Shown: positions 51,508 to 61,300 of the stretch, piece by piece
How the letters are laid out: every line of letters starts with the position of its first letter
Numbering within the stretch: position 1 is the stretch's first letter
NCBI GenBank assembly: GCA_002163975.1
Contig: CP019636.1
Location: forward strand, 1,489,001 to 1,553,000
Length of the DNA: 64,000 nucleotides
Reading direction: 5' to 3'
Source: Nostocales cyanobacterium HT-58-2
GTDB taxonomy: Bacteria > Cyanobacteriota > Cyanobacteriia > Cyanobacteriales > Nostocaceae
Position numbers and translations under genes: made by a program
Notes under the pieces: model-generated
Seen by the model: the letters and a program-made list of their open reading frames with translations, nothing else
What the model was told of the DNA's origin: nothing
Databases searched by the model: none

Positions 51508-52233
51508 GTGCGAAAAATCGTTATTGCCGGTAACTGGAAAATGTACAAAACCCAGGCAGAATCCCTGGAGTTTTTAAGAGGATTTCTGCCTAGCTTGGAC
51601 GAAACCCCCCAAGACCGAGAAGTGGTATTATGCGTCCCCTTCACTGACTTAAACGTTTTGTCCAAGAGTTTGCATGGAAGCCGTGTACAATTGGGGGCGC
51701 AAAATGTCCACTGGGAAGAGTTTGGGGCCTATACGGGTGAAATTTCCGGACCGATGCTGAGCGAAATTGGGGTACGCTATGTTATTGTCGGTCATAGCGA
51801 ACGGCGGCAATACTTTGGTGAAACGGATTATACCGTCAACCTGCGCCTCAAAGCTGCTCAACGGTTTGGTCTTACACCAATTTTATGTGTAGGTGAAACC
51901 AAACAACAAAGAGATAAGCTGGAAACAGAATCACTAATTGCCAATCAACTAGAAAAAAACTTAGTGGATGTCGATCAGGAGAATTTGGTCATTGCTTACG
52001 AACCAATTTGGGCGATCGGCACTGGTGACACTTGCGAAAGTAAGGAAGCCAATCGGATCATAGGTTTCATTCGCAGCAAATTGAGCAATCCTGATGTACC
52101 AATTCAATACGGTGGATCGGTAAAGCCGAATAATATAGACGAAATTATGGCTCAATCAGAAATTGATGGTGTTTTAGTAGGCGGAGCAAGTCTGGAACCT
52201 GAAAGTTTCGCCAGAATCGCGAATTATAAGTAA
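51508..52233 (+). CDS. tpiA: Triosephosphate isomerase
   Basis: 241 residues from the GTG that reads (M)[14 protein letters not shown]; a TTG five codons upstream is the alternative. It interconverts dihydroxyacetone phosphate and glyceraldehyde-3-phosphate in glycolysis and the Calvin cycle. Catalytic Lys in GNWKM, His in [14 protein letters not shown] and Glu in [12 protein letters not shown] are present, with the phosphate loop YGGSVKPNN. It has a non-ATG start. folP follows 56 bp later. Confidence 0.96.
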   Translation: MRKIVIAGNWKMYKTQAESLEFLRGFLPSLDETPQDREVVLCVPFTDLNVLSKSLHGSRVQLGAQNVHWEEFGAYTGEISGPMLSEIGVRYVIVGHSERRQYFGETDYTVNLRLKAAQRFGLTPILCVGETKQQRDKLETESLIANQLEKNLVDVDQENLVIAYEPIWAIGTGDTCESKEANRIIGFIRSKLSNPDVPIQYGGSVKPNNIDEIMAQSEIDGVLVGGASLEPESFARIANYK

Positions 52234-52289
52234 ATTTTCAGCAACCACAGTAGGGTGGGCAATGCCTACCTTGCTCGCTTTTATTATCT

Positions 52290-53162
52290 ATGACAAGCAA
52301 ATTGACAATTAGGGAACGCTGTTTTGAATGGGGACGGCGAACATACCTAATGGGAGTTCTCAACGTCACACCTGACAGTTTTAGTGATGGTGGCAAATTT
52401 AATACAACCACTGCAGCTTTAGCACAGGCACAAGCAATGGTAGCAGGTGGTGCAGACATTATTGATGTGGGTGGTCAATCAACTCGACCAGGGGCAGAGC
52501 AAATAACTCTTGCAGAAGAACTTGAGCGAGTCCTGCCAATAATACGTGTTCTGCGCAAAGAGATATCAGTGCCGATTTCTGTAGATACAACAAGAGCAGA
52601 TGTTGCTCAAGCTGCTGTGGAAGAAGGTGCGGATATAGTTAATGACATTTCTGGTGGCACATTTGACCCTGAAATACTGTCAACTGTGGCGCAGATGGGT
52701 GTGCCGATTATATTAATGCATATTCGGGGAAAACCCCAGACAATGCAACAATTTACTGATTATCAGGATTTGATAGGGGAAATCTCTAGTTTTTTGTCAA
52801 TGCAAATTGCTGCAGCCATTGCAGCAGGTATTGACCAGGAAAAAATTATCATTGATCCAGGTATTGGGTTTGCTAAGAACTATGAGCAAAATTTGGAAAT
52901 TTTTCGCCGCTTACCCCAATTGCATCAACTCAATTGCCCTATCTTAGTAGGACCATCCCGTAAAAGTTTCATTGGTCGGATTTTAAATCAACCAGACCCG
53001 AAGGCACGTGTCTGGGGAACAGCGGCGGCATGTTGTGCTGCTATCTTTAATGGGGCTGATATCCTCCGAGTTCACGATGTTGGAGAAATGCAGGATGTGG
53101 CGTTGGTTGCTGATGCGATCTTTCGACAATCTTCGCCAGTTTTCCCGTCAAACTATGTATAA
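52290..53162 (+). CDS. folP: Dihydropteroate synthase
   Basis: 290 residues. It joins p-aminobenzoate to hydroxymethyl-dihydropterin diphosphate in folate synthesis. Family signatures: MGVLNVTPDSFSDGGKF, IDVGGQSTRPGA, VNDISGG, HIRGKPQTMQ and LVGPSRKSFIGRIL. It follows tpiA on the same strand and may be co-transcribed with it; it is convergent with the SPFH gene 6 bp later. Confidence 0.96.
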   Translation: MTSKLTIRERCFEWGRRTYLMGVLNVTPDSFSDGGKFNTTTAALAQAQAMVAGGADIIDVGGQSTRPGAEQITLAEELERVLPIIRVLRKEISVPISVDTTRADVAQAAVEEGADIVNDISGGTFDPEILSTVAQMGVPIILMHIRGKPQTMQQFTDYQDLIGEISSFLSMQIAAAIAAGIDQEKIIIDPGIGFAKNYEQNLEIFRRLPQLHQLNCPILVGPSRKSFIGRILNQPDPKARVWGTAAACCAAIFNGADILRVHDVGEMQDVALVADAIFRQSSPVFPSNYV

Positions 53163-53168
53163 GCTTAT

Positions 53169-54008
53169 TTAAACATTTTCAGATTTCTTGCCATTACCGT
53201 CTTCTTCTGTGACCGCTTCTTTGACCAACTCATTCATCATGTCACCTCCTTTGCCTGGATCTACAAAGACAACTTTGGCATTCTGGCTTTCACCTAGTCT
53301 GTAACTGGCATTGATGTAATCTTGAGCCACAAGATACCGCAGAATATCTTTACTTTCGGGATTAGAACGCAAAGCATCAGAAATGATCTGCATTGAAGTT
53401 TTGGTTCCTTCGGCTTTCTTAATTGCAGCTTGCCGCTCCCCTTCTGCTTCTAAAATAGCAGCACGACTTTTAATTTCAGCTGCCCGCTGCTCTTCCATTG
53501 ACCTGCGCACGCTCTCAGGTGGTGTAATGCTCTGAATATCTACCCGGAGAATCTCAACTCCCCACTTTTGAGTTGTCCGATTCAACTCATCCAATAAAGT
53601 TCTGTTCATCTCCGCTCTGGATGCATTGGTTTCCTCCAAGGTGTTCTGAGCAATGATTTCTCGGAGTGTTGTTGTTGTTAAGGTTGTTAGCCCCTGTTGG
53701 AGATCATCGATTACGTAAAAGCTTTTCTCTACATCTTTAATATGCCAGTAGACCACGCCATCCACTTCCAAGTAGATGTTATCTCTGGTGATCACATTCT
53801 GAGGCTTGATATCTAAAACCTGCTCTCTTGTTGTGTCCTCCATCACAATTTGATCTAGCAAGGGAACGATAAAGTTCAGTCCTGGTCTTAGTTTGCGATG
53901 ATACCGCCCCAAGCGTTCAACCAACGCTTCATTCCCCTGATTAACAAGTTTTGCAGACCCTAATGCATACCCTATAAGGACCAAAACTATGGCAATAATT
54001 GGTTCCAT
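53169..54008 (-). CDS. SPFH/stomatin-like membrane protein
   Basis: 279 residues. One N-terminal membrane helix (IIAIVLVLIGYALGSAKL) precedes an SPFH/band-7 domain (VNQGNEALVERLGRYHRKLRPGLNFIVPLLDQI, then TREQVLDIKPQNVITRDN) and a charged coiled coil (RSMEEQRAAEIKSRAAILEAEGERQAAIKKAEG). It resembles QmcA/stomatin proteins that form membrane scaffolds and often partner with NfeD-type proteases; no nfeD gene adjoins. Confidence 0.92.
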   Translation of the reverse strand: MEPIIAIVLVLIGYALGSAKLVNQGNEALVERLGRYHRKLRPGLNFIVPLLDQIVMEDTTREQVLDIKPQNVITRDNIYLEVDGVVYWHIKDVEKSFYVIDDLQQGLTTLTTTTLREIIAQNTLEETNASRAEMNRTLLDELNRTTQKWGVEILRVDIQSITPPESVRRSMEEQRAAEIKSRAAILEAEGERQAAIKKAEGTKTSMQIISDALRSNPESKDILRYLVAQDYINASYRLGESQNAKVVFVDPGKGGDMMNELVKEAVTEEDGNGKKSENV

Positions 54009-54419
54009 GTATTCTCCTACTTAGCGTTTGGCGGAATTAACCCTAAGGACGCGGCACAACCATGTCCTATATATCAGTCTAATGTCCAGAATGAGTAATG
54101 TTAATATCACAAGTTGCGGGAATAAGCAAGATTTTGGCGAAATTAAACGAGATTTGCAGCGACTTGGCTTTGGACATCGCTATTAAACCACCAAGAGAGT
54201 TGCGTGTGCAAGCACATTTTTGTAATTTAATTTACTTATATAATAATGAATCTTTAACTGTAAGTAGGCGAACATAATTAAACGTAGAATGTGTTAAGCG
54301 TAGCCGTAACCCATCAGTTGCTTGAGTAGGATATGTTAAGCGTAGCCGTAACCCATCACCAGATATCATAAAAAAAGGCAAGCAAAACGCCCACCTTAGC
54401 AGAGTTCTATATCAGTGTG
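54009..54419. other. Gap with direct repeats
   Basis: 411 bp between the SPFH gene and esterase 2. It contains two identical 25-bp repeats 42 bp apart (54292-54316 and 54334-54358; core AAGCGTAGCCGTAACCCATC), related to the GTAACGCATC-type repeats elsewhere. No gene is seen. Confidence 0.6.
54292..54358 (+). repeat. Two 25-bp direct repeats
   Basis: TGTTAAGCGTAGCCGTAACC plus CATCA occurs identically at 54292-54316 and 54334-54358. Both follow a TAGAATG or TAGGATA, as in the repeat family at 14732, 17038 and 20772. Confidence 0.8.
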
Positions 54420-56345
54420 CTATTTCTCTACAGGCTCCAGCCATGATTTGATACTTGCTGGTAAATCGGAAACAAGACGCAATGGAAGCTGGGGTGTAGA
54501 GAGGGATTGTGTGTAACCTGATGTTAGAAAAGGTCGGTAAATATTTGCATCTGGTGTGAGTTGCTTGATAAATGCCAAACTAATACCTCTAGTTAATTGA
54601 CGTAGGGATTTGGTTTCATCTCCTCGCCGTTCTTTGACTATAGTCGTGGTTGCACTTGCTGGGTACGTGGGATCGCTAATGCTCAAATGAGTCCCACCAA
54701 TAGCAGTTAACAGATACTTCTCACCCCGGAGTTGGGTAAAAGGTTCTATTTGATGCTTGAGCGCTGGAGTTAAAGCGTCTTCGGTTCCAGTGAAAACTAA
54801 AACAGGCTTGGTGACTTGTGTTAGACCTTTTTTGCCAAAGAGTTTGCCAACTAGGGGGTTGAGGGCGATCGCACTTTTGATTCGCTCATCTTGTAACCTC
54901 AGTTTTTTATCTTGTAAAGAAGCTGCAGTACACTGCAACCAGTCACCAGGAGCTTCCCCAATGCTCAAAGAATTTTTGCAAAATTTCCGCAACTCTTCCA
55001 AATCCACTTCGCCTCCTACCAGAGCCAAAGCAGTATAACCTCCCAAGGAGTGACCAATAACAGTGACTTTTTGCGTGTGTAATTTGCCCTGAAGTTGCCC
55101 AAGTTGAGTATTCAATTTTGCTAGTTCATCCAGCACAAAGCTGACATCTTTTGGTCGGTTAATAAATTCTGTAGCACTGATTAGCTGTGCTAAGTTCTGT
55201 GTATCTGAAGCTCTATTGATAGCTATGTCGTTGCTACCAGGATGTTCAACAGCAGCGACAGTGATTCCATGGGAAGCTAAATGACGCGCTAAGTAGCTTA
55301 AAAATCCCCGGTTTGCCCCAAAGCCGTGGGAGAGGACAACCAATGGGTCTTCGGCGTTACCCTGACTCCAATAAACATCTACAGGAAGAATACGGTTACG
55401 CTGTCGGTCATTGAGGACGATTGTCTGCTGTTGTACGACTTCACGACCTGGCGCGGCTGGATCAAATGCTGCTTTAAAGGGTATATCACTTTTGGCAGAT
55501 AACTCTCGTTCTAATAAAAGACCCAAGGCTTGACTCTGTAAGTAATTTGGGTTGAACTCTACCGCAAAACTAACAGCTTTTGTGGCGTCTACGGTAAGAT
55601 TCTCTGCTGGGTAAGCTCGCAAGAAACTCAGTGCACTAAAACCGTTGGCTTGCCGTAGTGCAAAATTAAGAGTTGCCTTGATACTTTCTACTGTACTGCC
55701 TGGTATGATTCCGCCTATGGATGATATAAACTGTCTTCCTCCTGGCGATCGCGCCAAATCGTCGATAAATTTATCTGCAACCGCAGGATCGACGTCCAAT
55801 CGTTTGGTGAGCAATCCTCGGACTTCTGAAGTTAGCACGGGTGACAGAATTTGCAGCCCTTCTGGTAGTCTCCCAGTTTTGGCAAACTTTTCTAAGTCTG
55901 CGATCGCTACTGATTGCTGAAATGGACCTAGGCGGATAATCACTGTTTGGGCAGCCAAAGTCGAGGGTATTCCCAAACCCCATCCTAAAGCAAGCGTCAA
56001 ACTGCACACGAATCCTTGTGCCCAGGATGCTTTACGCTGATGTTTTTTGACCAAAAATATGGGATACAAGCCTCGCCCTTCTAGGGCGACTTTTGATACA
56101 ATAGAATGACTCGCTACACAGGCAGAGTCTCGCGCTGCGGCGGAGGAACCTGTCTGGCAATGGGCGTAGTTTCCTGAGAAAGTTTTGGCTCCTGGGGAGC
56201 AAAAGGAATTTTCTCTATCCATACAGCGGTGGGGCGCATCGCAGTGAATTTTGGTGAGAGTAAAGTCGCTGGACTCCCATTGATCCAAGAATCCCCGGAC
56301 TTCAGGACGCTTAGCCGTCAAAAGCTGAAACTGCATATCAATCAT
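54420..56345 (-). CDS. DUF1400 / alpha-beta hydrolase, second copy with displaced start
   Basis: 641 residues in the open frame, though the true protein is probably shorter. From about residue 102 it has a basic start and a signal-like helix (KKHQRKASWAQG... ALGWGLGIPSTLAAQ), then a DUF1400 domain and an alpha/beta-hydrolase with VVLSHGFGANRGFLSYLARH, the nucleophile elbow VIGHSLGGYTALAL and a late GGTHLSISD His. It is paralogous to 1542-3248. Residues 79-100 are encoded by the 66-bp repeat (56045-56110), which sits exactly where the native start should be. The upstream 78 residues look non-native. The real start is uncertain. Confidence 0.75.
   Translation of the reverse strand: MIDMQFQLLTAKRPEVRGFLDQWESSDFTLTKIHCDAPHRCMDRENSFCSPGAKTFSGNYAHCQTGSSAAARDSACVASHSIVSKVALEGRGLYPIFLVKKHQRKASWAQGFVCSLTLALGWGLGIPSTLAAQTVIIRLGPFQQSVAIADLEKFAKTGRLPEGLQILSPVLTSEVRGLLTKRLDVDPAVADKFIDDLARSPGGRQFISSIGGIIPGSTVESIKATLNFALRQANGFSALSFLRAYPAENLTVDATKAVSFAVEFNPNYLQSQALGLLLERELSAKSDIPFKAAFDPAAPGREVVQQQTIVLNDRQRNRILPVDVYWSQGNAEDPLVVLSHGFGANRGFLSYLARHLASHGITVAAVEHPGSNDIAINRASDTQNLAQLISATEFINRPKDVSFVLDELAKLNTQLGQLQGKLHTQKVTVIGHSLGGYTALALVGGEVDLEELRKFCKNSLSIGEAPGDWLQCTAASLQDKKLRLQDERIKSAIALNPLVGKLFGKKGLTQVTKPVLVFTGTEDALTPALKHQIEPFTQLRGEKYLLTAIGGTHLSISDPTYPASATTTIVKERRGDETKSLRQLTRGISLAFIKQLTPDANIYRPFLTSGYTQSLSTPQLPLRLVSDLPASIKSWLEPVEK
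56045..56110. repeat. 66-bp repeat, copy 2
   Basis: Identical to 29750-29815. It lies within the 5' part of the DUF1400 esterase frame, directly before the predicted signal peptide. It contains the hairpin CGCCCTTCTAGGGCG. Confidence 0.8.
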
Positions 56346-56472
56346 GAGTCATGAGTCACTAGTCACTTGTTATTAGTAGCGCATAACTCATGAGTTTATG
56401 AATCACACTGCAGTTTTCTCAAAAGTGTGGGGACGAGAAGCATGAACTGGCGCCCCCCATTTGTCATCGAAG

Positions 56473-58104
56473 TTAAAATCCGAAGACAAGTCGTACAAGA
56501 TTTATGATGGTACCAACAGGTCCTGCTAGGGTGTTTATAGTATCACCAGTCTTAGCAATCCCAGAGCGGTTGACTATAACAATGTCATTGTTACGAAGTA
56601 TGGGATTTGTTTGCTCATTAATTCCTTGTTTTAAATCGACTTTAACTTCGCGTTTGGTCACAGAGCCATCCGGGTTGAGGCGAATCAAATCAACCGTAGC
56701 TCTGCTAGCTCTGGCATCGTTGAATCCTCCAGCAGAAAGCAGTGCCTGATTTAAGGGGGAGTTCGGCTGAACTTCTTTGACTCCCGGAGCTTTCACTTCG
56801 CCAACCACATTGACTTGAATGCGTGAAGGAGACAAGGTTGTAGTCGCTAATTGAGTTGCTTCTGCTCGGTTGACTTCAGTTGCAGTTGGAAACACAATTG
56901 TATCTCCGTCTTGTAAAATCACGTCCTGATTGATGTCACCGCTATTGAGTAGTTTCCAGAGGTCAACGTTGAGCGATTGCTCTGCACCTGTTCTGGTAGG
57001 TCGGCGTATTGTGACATTACGAACATCAGCTTGTGGTGTAATTCCTCCAGCTAACTGCAGCGCTCGCATTAAAGTTGGCAAACCAGTTATACTTGGGGCG
57101 CCAGTTGTGTTGTTTGCGTTTCCTCCTTCTGAGGTCCCTTCGGTAACAAGATACGAGCCTGGACGCAGAACTTCACCAATTACTGCCACCCTCCGGGGTT
57201 TTGTAGGGTCAGCGGCAAAACTCGATGCAGATAAATTTCGTGCATCTGCTAAGTCTAATGTGGTTGCGGTTGGGACATAGATGGTGTCTCCGTCCCGTAA
57301 AGTAATATCCTGTGGTAGCCTACCTGTTTGTCTAATGTCTTTTAAATTGACGCTGATGATTTGCTCTGGACCTCGTCCTACCTTACGTCTTAACTGCACT
57401 TGTGTCTCATCCGCTGACTGCGTTATCCCCTGTGCTGTCGTTAGAGCTGATAGTACAGTTGGGAATTGCACACCAGGGTCATTCCCTCCACTTCCTTGTA
57501 AGCTGAGAGTATAAGCTCCTGGACGTGTGACTTCTCCAGCAACGACAACATTGATGGGACGGGGAGCTAAAAGATTGACTGATATGATGGGACGCTTGAG
57601 ATAGCGAGAGTATTTTTGGGCAATTAAGTCCGCTGCTTGTTCGGTTGTCAGCCCCAGAACGGAGACACTACCAATCAAAGGTAGGTTCAGCCCTCCACCT
57701 GGAGGAATTTGGTACTCGCCTGAATATTCTGGAACTTCAAATACACTAACTCTGATGCGATCGCCGCCCCCCAATGTATAGTTTGTATCTATCTGTGTTG
57801 CTGCTGGCGATACGGCTTGTCTTTGTGTATTTGTATTCTTTATTTGTGTTGCTGCTGGTACAGCTTGTCTTTGTGTATTTGTATTTATCTGTGTTGCTGC
57901 TGGTACGGCTTGTCTTTGTGTATTTGTATTTGTCTGTCTTGCTGCTGGTACAGCTTGTCTTAGTATATTTATATCTGTCTGTGTTATTGGTTGTTTCGTT
58001 GGATTCTGAGCCAAACTAGCAAGCGGAAAAGCGATATTAGCAGCAGTTAACAGTACCACACCACCAAATTGTTGGCTGATGAATTTTAACCTTGTATTAT
58101 CCAT
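56473..58104 (-). CDS. Polysaccharide export protein (Wza-like, SLBB domains)
   Basis: 543 residues. A signal peptide (LLTAANIAFPLASLAQ) precedes a repetitive Gln/Asn/Ala/Pro region (about 47-105, units of NTNTQRQAVPAATQI), then the Poly_export domain (TNYTLGGGDRIRVSVFEVPEYSGEYQIPPGG) and SLBB-type domains starting VVVAGEVTRPGAYTL, VAVIGEVLRPGSYLV and VNVVGEVKAPGVKEV. Wza-like proteins form the outer-membrane channel for capsule or exopolysaccharide. No Wzc or glycosyltransferase gene adjoins. Confidence 0.9.
   Translation of the reverse strand: MDNTRLKFISQQFGGVVLLTAANIAFPLASLAQNPTKQPITQTDINILRQAVPAARQTNTNTQRQAVPAATQINTNTQRQAVPAATQIKNTNTQRQAVSPAATQIDTNYTLGGGDRIRVSVFEVPEYSGEYQIPPGGGLNLPLIGSVSVLGLTTEQAADLIAQKYSRYLKRPIISVNLLAPRPINVVVAGEVTRPGAYTLSLQGSGGNDPGVQFPTVLSALTTAQGITQSADETQVQLRRKVGRGPEQIISVNLKDIRQTGRLPQDITLRDGDTIYVPTATTLDLADARNLSASSFAADPTKPRRVAVIGEVLRPGSYLVTEGTSEGGNANNTTGAPSITGLPTLMRALQLAGGITPQADVRNVTIRRPTRTGAEQSLNVDLWKLLNSGDINQDVILQDGDTIVFPTATEVNRAEATQLATTTLSPSRIQVNVVGEVKAPGVKEVQPNSPLNQALLSAGGFNDARASRATVDLIRLNPDGSVTKREVKVDLKQGINEQTNPILRNNDIVIVNRSGIAKTGDTINTLAGPVGTIINLVRLVFGF
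57785..57975. repeat. 45-51-bp in-frame tandem repeats in export protein gene
   Basis: Four to five copies of a unit read on the plus strand as GTTGCTGCTGGTACAGCTTG then TCTTTGTGTATTTGTAT. They encode the NTNTQRQAVPAATQI repeats; copies differ at a few bases and by 6-bp indels. Confidence 0.8.
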
Positions 58105-58564
58105 ATTTACCCAAAACTACTATTAGTAAAGTACTGTCTGAACATTTTAAGCTTGACTATTGTCTCCTATTCAAGTTCCCTGCCACTCTTATTTTCTTCA
58201 AGAATCTTCTTTTTCAGGAGCATAATTGTTTATTATGTTTGAATTTTTAGTGAAGTTCGTTTAAAGTTGAAGCTTAGATCATATCGGATAACTGTAAATA
58301 TATTGTGGTTGACATTACGTTTTCTTGGATCAATTTACCACGTTTAAATGTACGATGCATGAAAATATTATTTATCAAAAGATTAGATATGAAATAATGA
58401 AATGATGCGGGAAATAAAAATATTAGGAAAAATAGGTGGATCTTTGAGACCACTTACTTTTCATCTAATTAATATGAGTTCTTGCTGGCTTTATAAAGTA
58501 GGTGTGCGAAGATGCTGTGGAGAAAAATTAGGTTATTTGGAAATGTATCAAATTAAGTATCAAA
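58105..58564. other. 460-bp AT-rich gap
   Basis: Upstream region of the export-protein gene, reaching the ABC ATPase stop. It is AT-rich, without tRNA, terminator or recognisable gene. A 67-codon plus-strand frame (58402-58605) overlaps the ATPase end and looks non-coding. Confidence 0.45.
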
Positions 58565-59548
58565 TTAGCTGTGAGAATTGTTGTGTTGTTGGATTTGTTG
58601 CATAAAATACTGTTCCAAAGAAGGACGAGACAAATTCATGGCGATGATTTGCCCACCCATGAGGCGAAGACTGGCTAGAAAATCATAAGCATCACCTTGA
58701 ACTTCACCTTGCCAAGAGCCATCAGGTTGATACTCTAGATGAAGAACCCATTTTTTAAGAACTTCTAAATCACCACCATGACCTTTAACGTAATATATGT
58801 TCCTTGTTCCTAATAATTCATCAAGGAAACCATAGGAAATTAGTTCTCCTTGAGCAAGAATGGCAATGCGATCGCAAATTTGCTCGACTTCACTAAGAAT
58901 ATGGCTGTTGAAAAAAATTGTCTTACCTGCAGCTTTCAGCGTGAGGATAATTTCCCGCATTTGGTAACGTCCCACAGGATCAAGACCAGACATTGGTTCA
59001 TCAAGAAACACCAGTTCTGGGTCGTTCATGAGTGCCTGTGCCATACCGACACGTTGTAGCATTCCTTTAGAGTAGCGACGAAGGAGCTTTTTGCGGGCAT
59101 CTGCTTGGGATAATCCCACTAATTCCAGCAGTTGGGGAATGCGTTGACGTTGAACTTTCTGAGGAATTTGAAATAGCCCAGCGATCAGCTGTAAAAATTC
59201 CCAGCCAGTGAGGTAGTCATACAAATAGGGGTTTTCGCTTAGGTAGCCAATGCGTTCCTTCACACTGCGATCGCCCAATGGTCTGCCTAGAAGCAATCCT
59301 CGTCCTGATGTTGGACGAATAATTCCCAGCAACAATTTCAACAGCGTTGTTTTACCAGCACCATTTGGTCCCAGTAACCCAAAAGTTTCTCCCTTATAAA
59401 CTTTTAAAGAACAGCTTTTGAGAGATACGACTTTTTGATTCAAAAAAAAGCCTGTGCGATAGACTTTTCGTAACTCAGAAGTTAAAACAACTGGCGGAAT
59501 GCCTGTGGTATTTATTTGAGAGTCAGGGGCGTCTGCAACAGACATCAT
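58565..59548 (-). CDS. ABC transporter ATP-binding protein
   Basis: 327 residues. Walker A GPNGAGKTT, signature YSKGMLQRVGMAQAL, Walker B LVFLDEPMSGLDP and switch His in NSHILSEVEQ. The C-terminal extension (about 235-327) matches the NatA/GldA-type exporter ATPases. It would power an export or membrane-remodelling transporter whose permease is not adjacent. The start MMSVADAPD was taken at the first ATG. Confidence 0.88.
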   Translation of the reverse strand: MMSVADAPDSQINTTGIPPVVLTSELRKVYRTGFFLNQKVVSLKSCSLKVYKGETFGLLGPNGAGKTTLLKLLLGIIRPTSGRGLLLGRPLGDRSVKERIGYLSENPYLYDYLTGWEFLQLIAGLFQIPQKVQRQRIPQLLELVGLSQADARKKLLRRYSKGMLQRVGMAQALMNDPELVFLDEPMSGLDPVGRYQMREIILTLKAAGKTIFFNSHILSEVEQICDRIAILAQGELISYGFLDELLGTRNIYYVKGHGGDLEVLKKWVLHLEYQPDGSWQGEVQGDAYDFLASLRLMGGQIIAMNLSRPSLEQYFMQQIQQHNNSHS

Positions 59549-59650
59549 CTTGCGCTTAATGCAACGGACAAAATAAGATGTAATGATAAATTACCCAGTT
59601 GACTGATAATAATAACACCTTATTGACCAATGTCCTCTCACTAAGCGAGT

Positions 59651-59732
59651 AGGGGGATAAGGAAGATAAGGGGGTCATAACTTACCTAGCTCTGCCACAG
59701 GTTCCAACCGCAAAGGAGAGCCCTATCCCCCT
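59651..59732. repeat. Inverted repeat AGGGGGATAAGG / CCCTATCCCCCT
   Basis: Two 12-bp arms (59651-59662 and 59721-59732) match at 11 of 12 positions after inversion, 58 bp apart, in the gap between the ABC ATPase start and the hisB stop. Could be a weak termination structure for hisB, or a repeat. Confidence 0.45.
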
Positions 59733-59738
59733 AAATTT

Positions 59739-60407
59739 TCACAGCATCCCCTTAGAACTAGGAATCGCACCAGCGCGACGGGGGTCAATTTCCACCGCCA
59801 TGCGCATTGCCCTCGCAAATGCCTTAAATGTTGCTTCAATAATGTGATGGGAATTTATGCCATCCAACTGGCGAATATGCAGCGTCATTTGGCTATGATT
59901 CACTAAAGCCACAAAAAATTCGCGCACTAATTGGGTGTCGTAGGTTCCTACCCGTTGGCTGGGAATTTGTAAGCCATAGCTGAGGTGGGGACGCCCAGAA
60001 AAATCCAGTGCCACTTGAATTAAAGCTTCATCAAGAGGTGCGAGGAAGTTACCGAAACGGACAATACCTTTTCTATCGCCAAGTGCCTTGCTAATAGCTT
60101 GACCTAAAGTAATCCCCACATCTTCGTTGGTATGATGGTCGTCAATGTGCAAATCTCCCGTTGCCTTGACCTCTAAGTCAATGAGCCCGTGGGAGGCAAT
60201 TTGATGCAGCATATGATCCAAAAAGGGAATGCCGGTTGCTGCATTGCAAACTCCTGTACCATCCAGATTGACTCTGACATACACATCTGTTTCGCTCGTC
60301 GTGCGGCTAATTTCGGCGATACGAGCGCCATTGGGAAGTTGTGGGTTATGAGAAGGAAGAATTTGGTGTAGGACGGAGTCCTTGCCGGAGGTATCGCTTA
60401 TTTGCAT
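59739..60407 (-). CDS. hisB: Imidazoleglycerol-phosphate dehydratase
   Basis: 222 residues. It dehydrates imidazoleglycerol phosphate in histidine synthesis. Mn-binding His clusters are [11 protein letters not shown] and [31 protein letters not shown] is also typical. The first 25 residues (to NPQLPNG) are an extension before [10 protein letters not shown]; a shorter start is possible. It stands apart from other his genes, as is usual in cyanobacteria. It lies 116 bp after fabI on the same strand. Confidence 0.95.
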   Translation of the reverse strand: MQISDTSGKDSVLHQILPSHNPQLPNGARIAEISRTTSETDVYVRVNLDGTGVCNAATGIPFLDHMLHQIASHGLIDLEVKATGDLHIDDHHTNEDVGITLGQAISKALGDRKGIVRFGNFLAPLDEALIQVALDFSGRPHLSYGLQIPSQRVGTYDTQLVREFFVALVNHSQMTLHIRQLDGINSHHIIEATFKAFARAMRMAVEIDPRRAGAIPSSKGML

Positions 60408-60523
60408 ACAGAACCTAGCTTATGCTTACTATAGGGTAATGGGTCAGAGCCATTTGCTAATAGGTAATTGCTAATGATAAATACAGAAATAGCAATTTTG
60501 ATTAGCAAATAGTACTACTGACG

Positions 60524-61300
60524 TTACATTCCCATGATTTCATATCCTGCATCTACATACAGAACCTGTCCTGTGATTCCACTTGCCAGATCACTACACA
60601 AAAAAGCCGCTGCATTGCCCACTTCTAGCTGAGTGACAGTACGTCGTAGGGGAGCCACCTGCTCCACATGATGAATCATATCCAAAATGCCTCCTACGGC
60701 ACTAGAGGCTAAAGTCCGAATGGGACCAGCAGAGATAGCATTCACTCTGATATTTTGTGGACCCATTTCAGATGCCAGGTATCGCACGCTCGCTTCCAGA
60801 CCTGCTTTGGCAACTCCCATCACATTATAGTTAGGAATTGCCCGCACACCTCCTAAATAGGTGAGAGTGACGATACTTCCTCCCTCAGTCATCAAAGGTT
60901 TAGCATATCCAGCCAGTTGTGCTAGGGAGTAAGTACTGACCTCTAAAGCCAGCTTGAAGCCAGAACGGGAGGTTTGACTAAAATCTCCAGTTAGGTCTTC
61001 TTTGTTGGCGTAGGCAAGGCAATGGATCAGGATATCTAACCTGCCCCACTTATCGCCGATCGCATCGAAGGTAGACTTAACCTCCTCGTCGTTTTGGACA
61101 TTACAAGGAAGAAACAAACTGGGGTTGAGCGGTTCTACTAGTTCTGCGACTTTTTTCTCTATTTTGCCTTTTTCATCGGGTAAATAGGTAATACCTAGGT
61201 TAGCTCCTGCTTTTTGCAGTTGTTGGGCAATCCCCCAAGCGATTGAGCGATTGTTTGCAATTCCCGTTACGAGGGCATTTTTTCCCGTGAGATCCAGCAT
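60524..61300 (-). CDS. fabI: Enoyl-[acyl-carrier-protein] reductase
   Basis: 258 residues from the ATG of MLDLTGKNALVTG (seven codons inside the longest frame). It performs the NADH-dependent last step of each fatty-acid elongation cycle. SDR features: VTGIANNRSIAWGIAQQL (cofactor loop), and YNVMGVAKAGLEASVRY with the catalytic Tyr and Lys in a Y-x6-K spacing, as in FabI. The C-terminus GQVLYVDAGYEIMGM is characteristic. Confidence 0.96.
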   Translation of the reverse strand: MLDLTGKNALVTGIANNRSIAWGIAQQLQKAGANLGITYLPDEKGKIEKKVAELVEPLNPSLFLPCNVQNDEEVKSTFDAIGDKWGRLDILIHCLAYANKEDLTGDFSQTSRSGFKLALEVSTYSLAQLAGYAKPLMTEGGSIVTLTYLGGVRAIPNYNVMGVAKAGLEASVRYLASEMGPQNIRVNAISAGPIRTLASSAVGGILDMIHHVEQVAPLRRTVTQLEVGNAAAFLCSDLASGITGQVLYVDAGYEIMGM

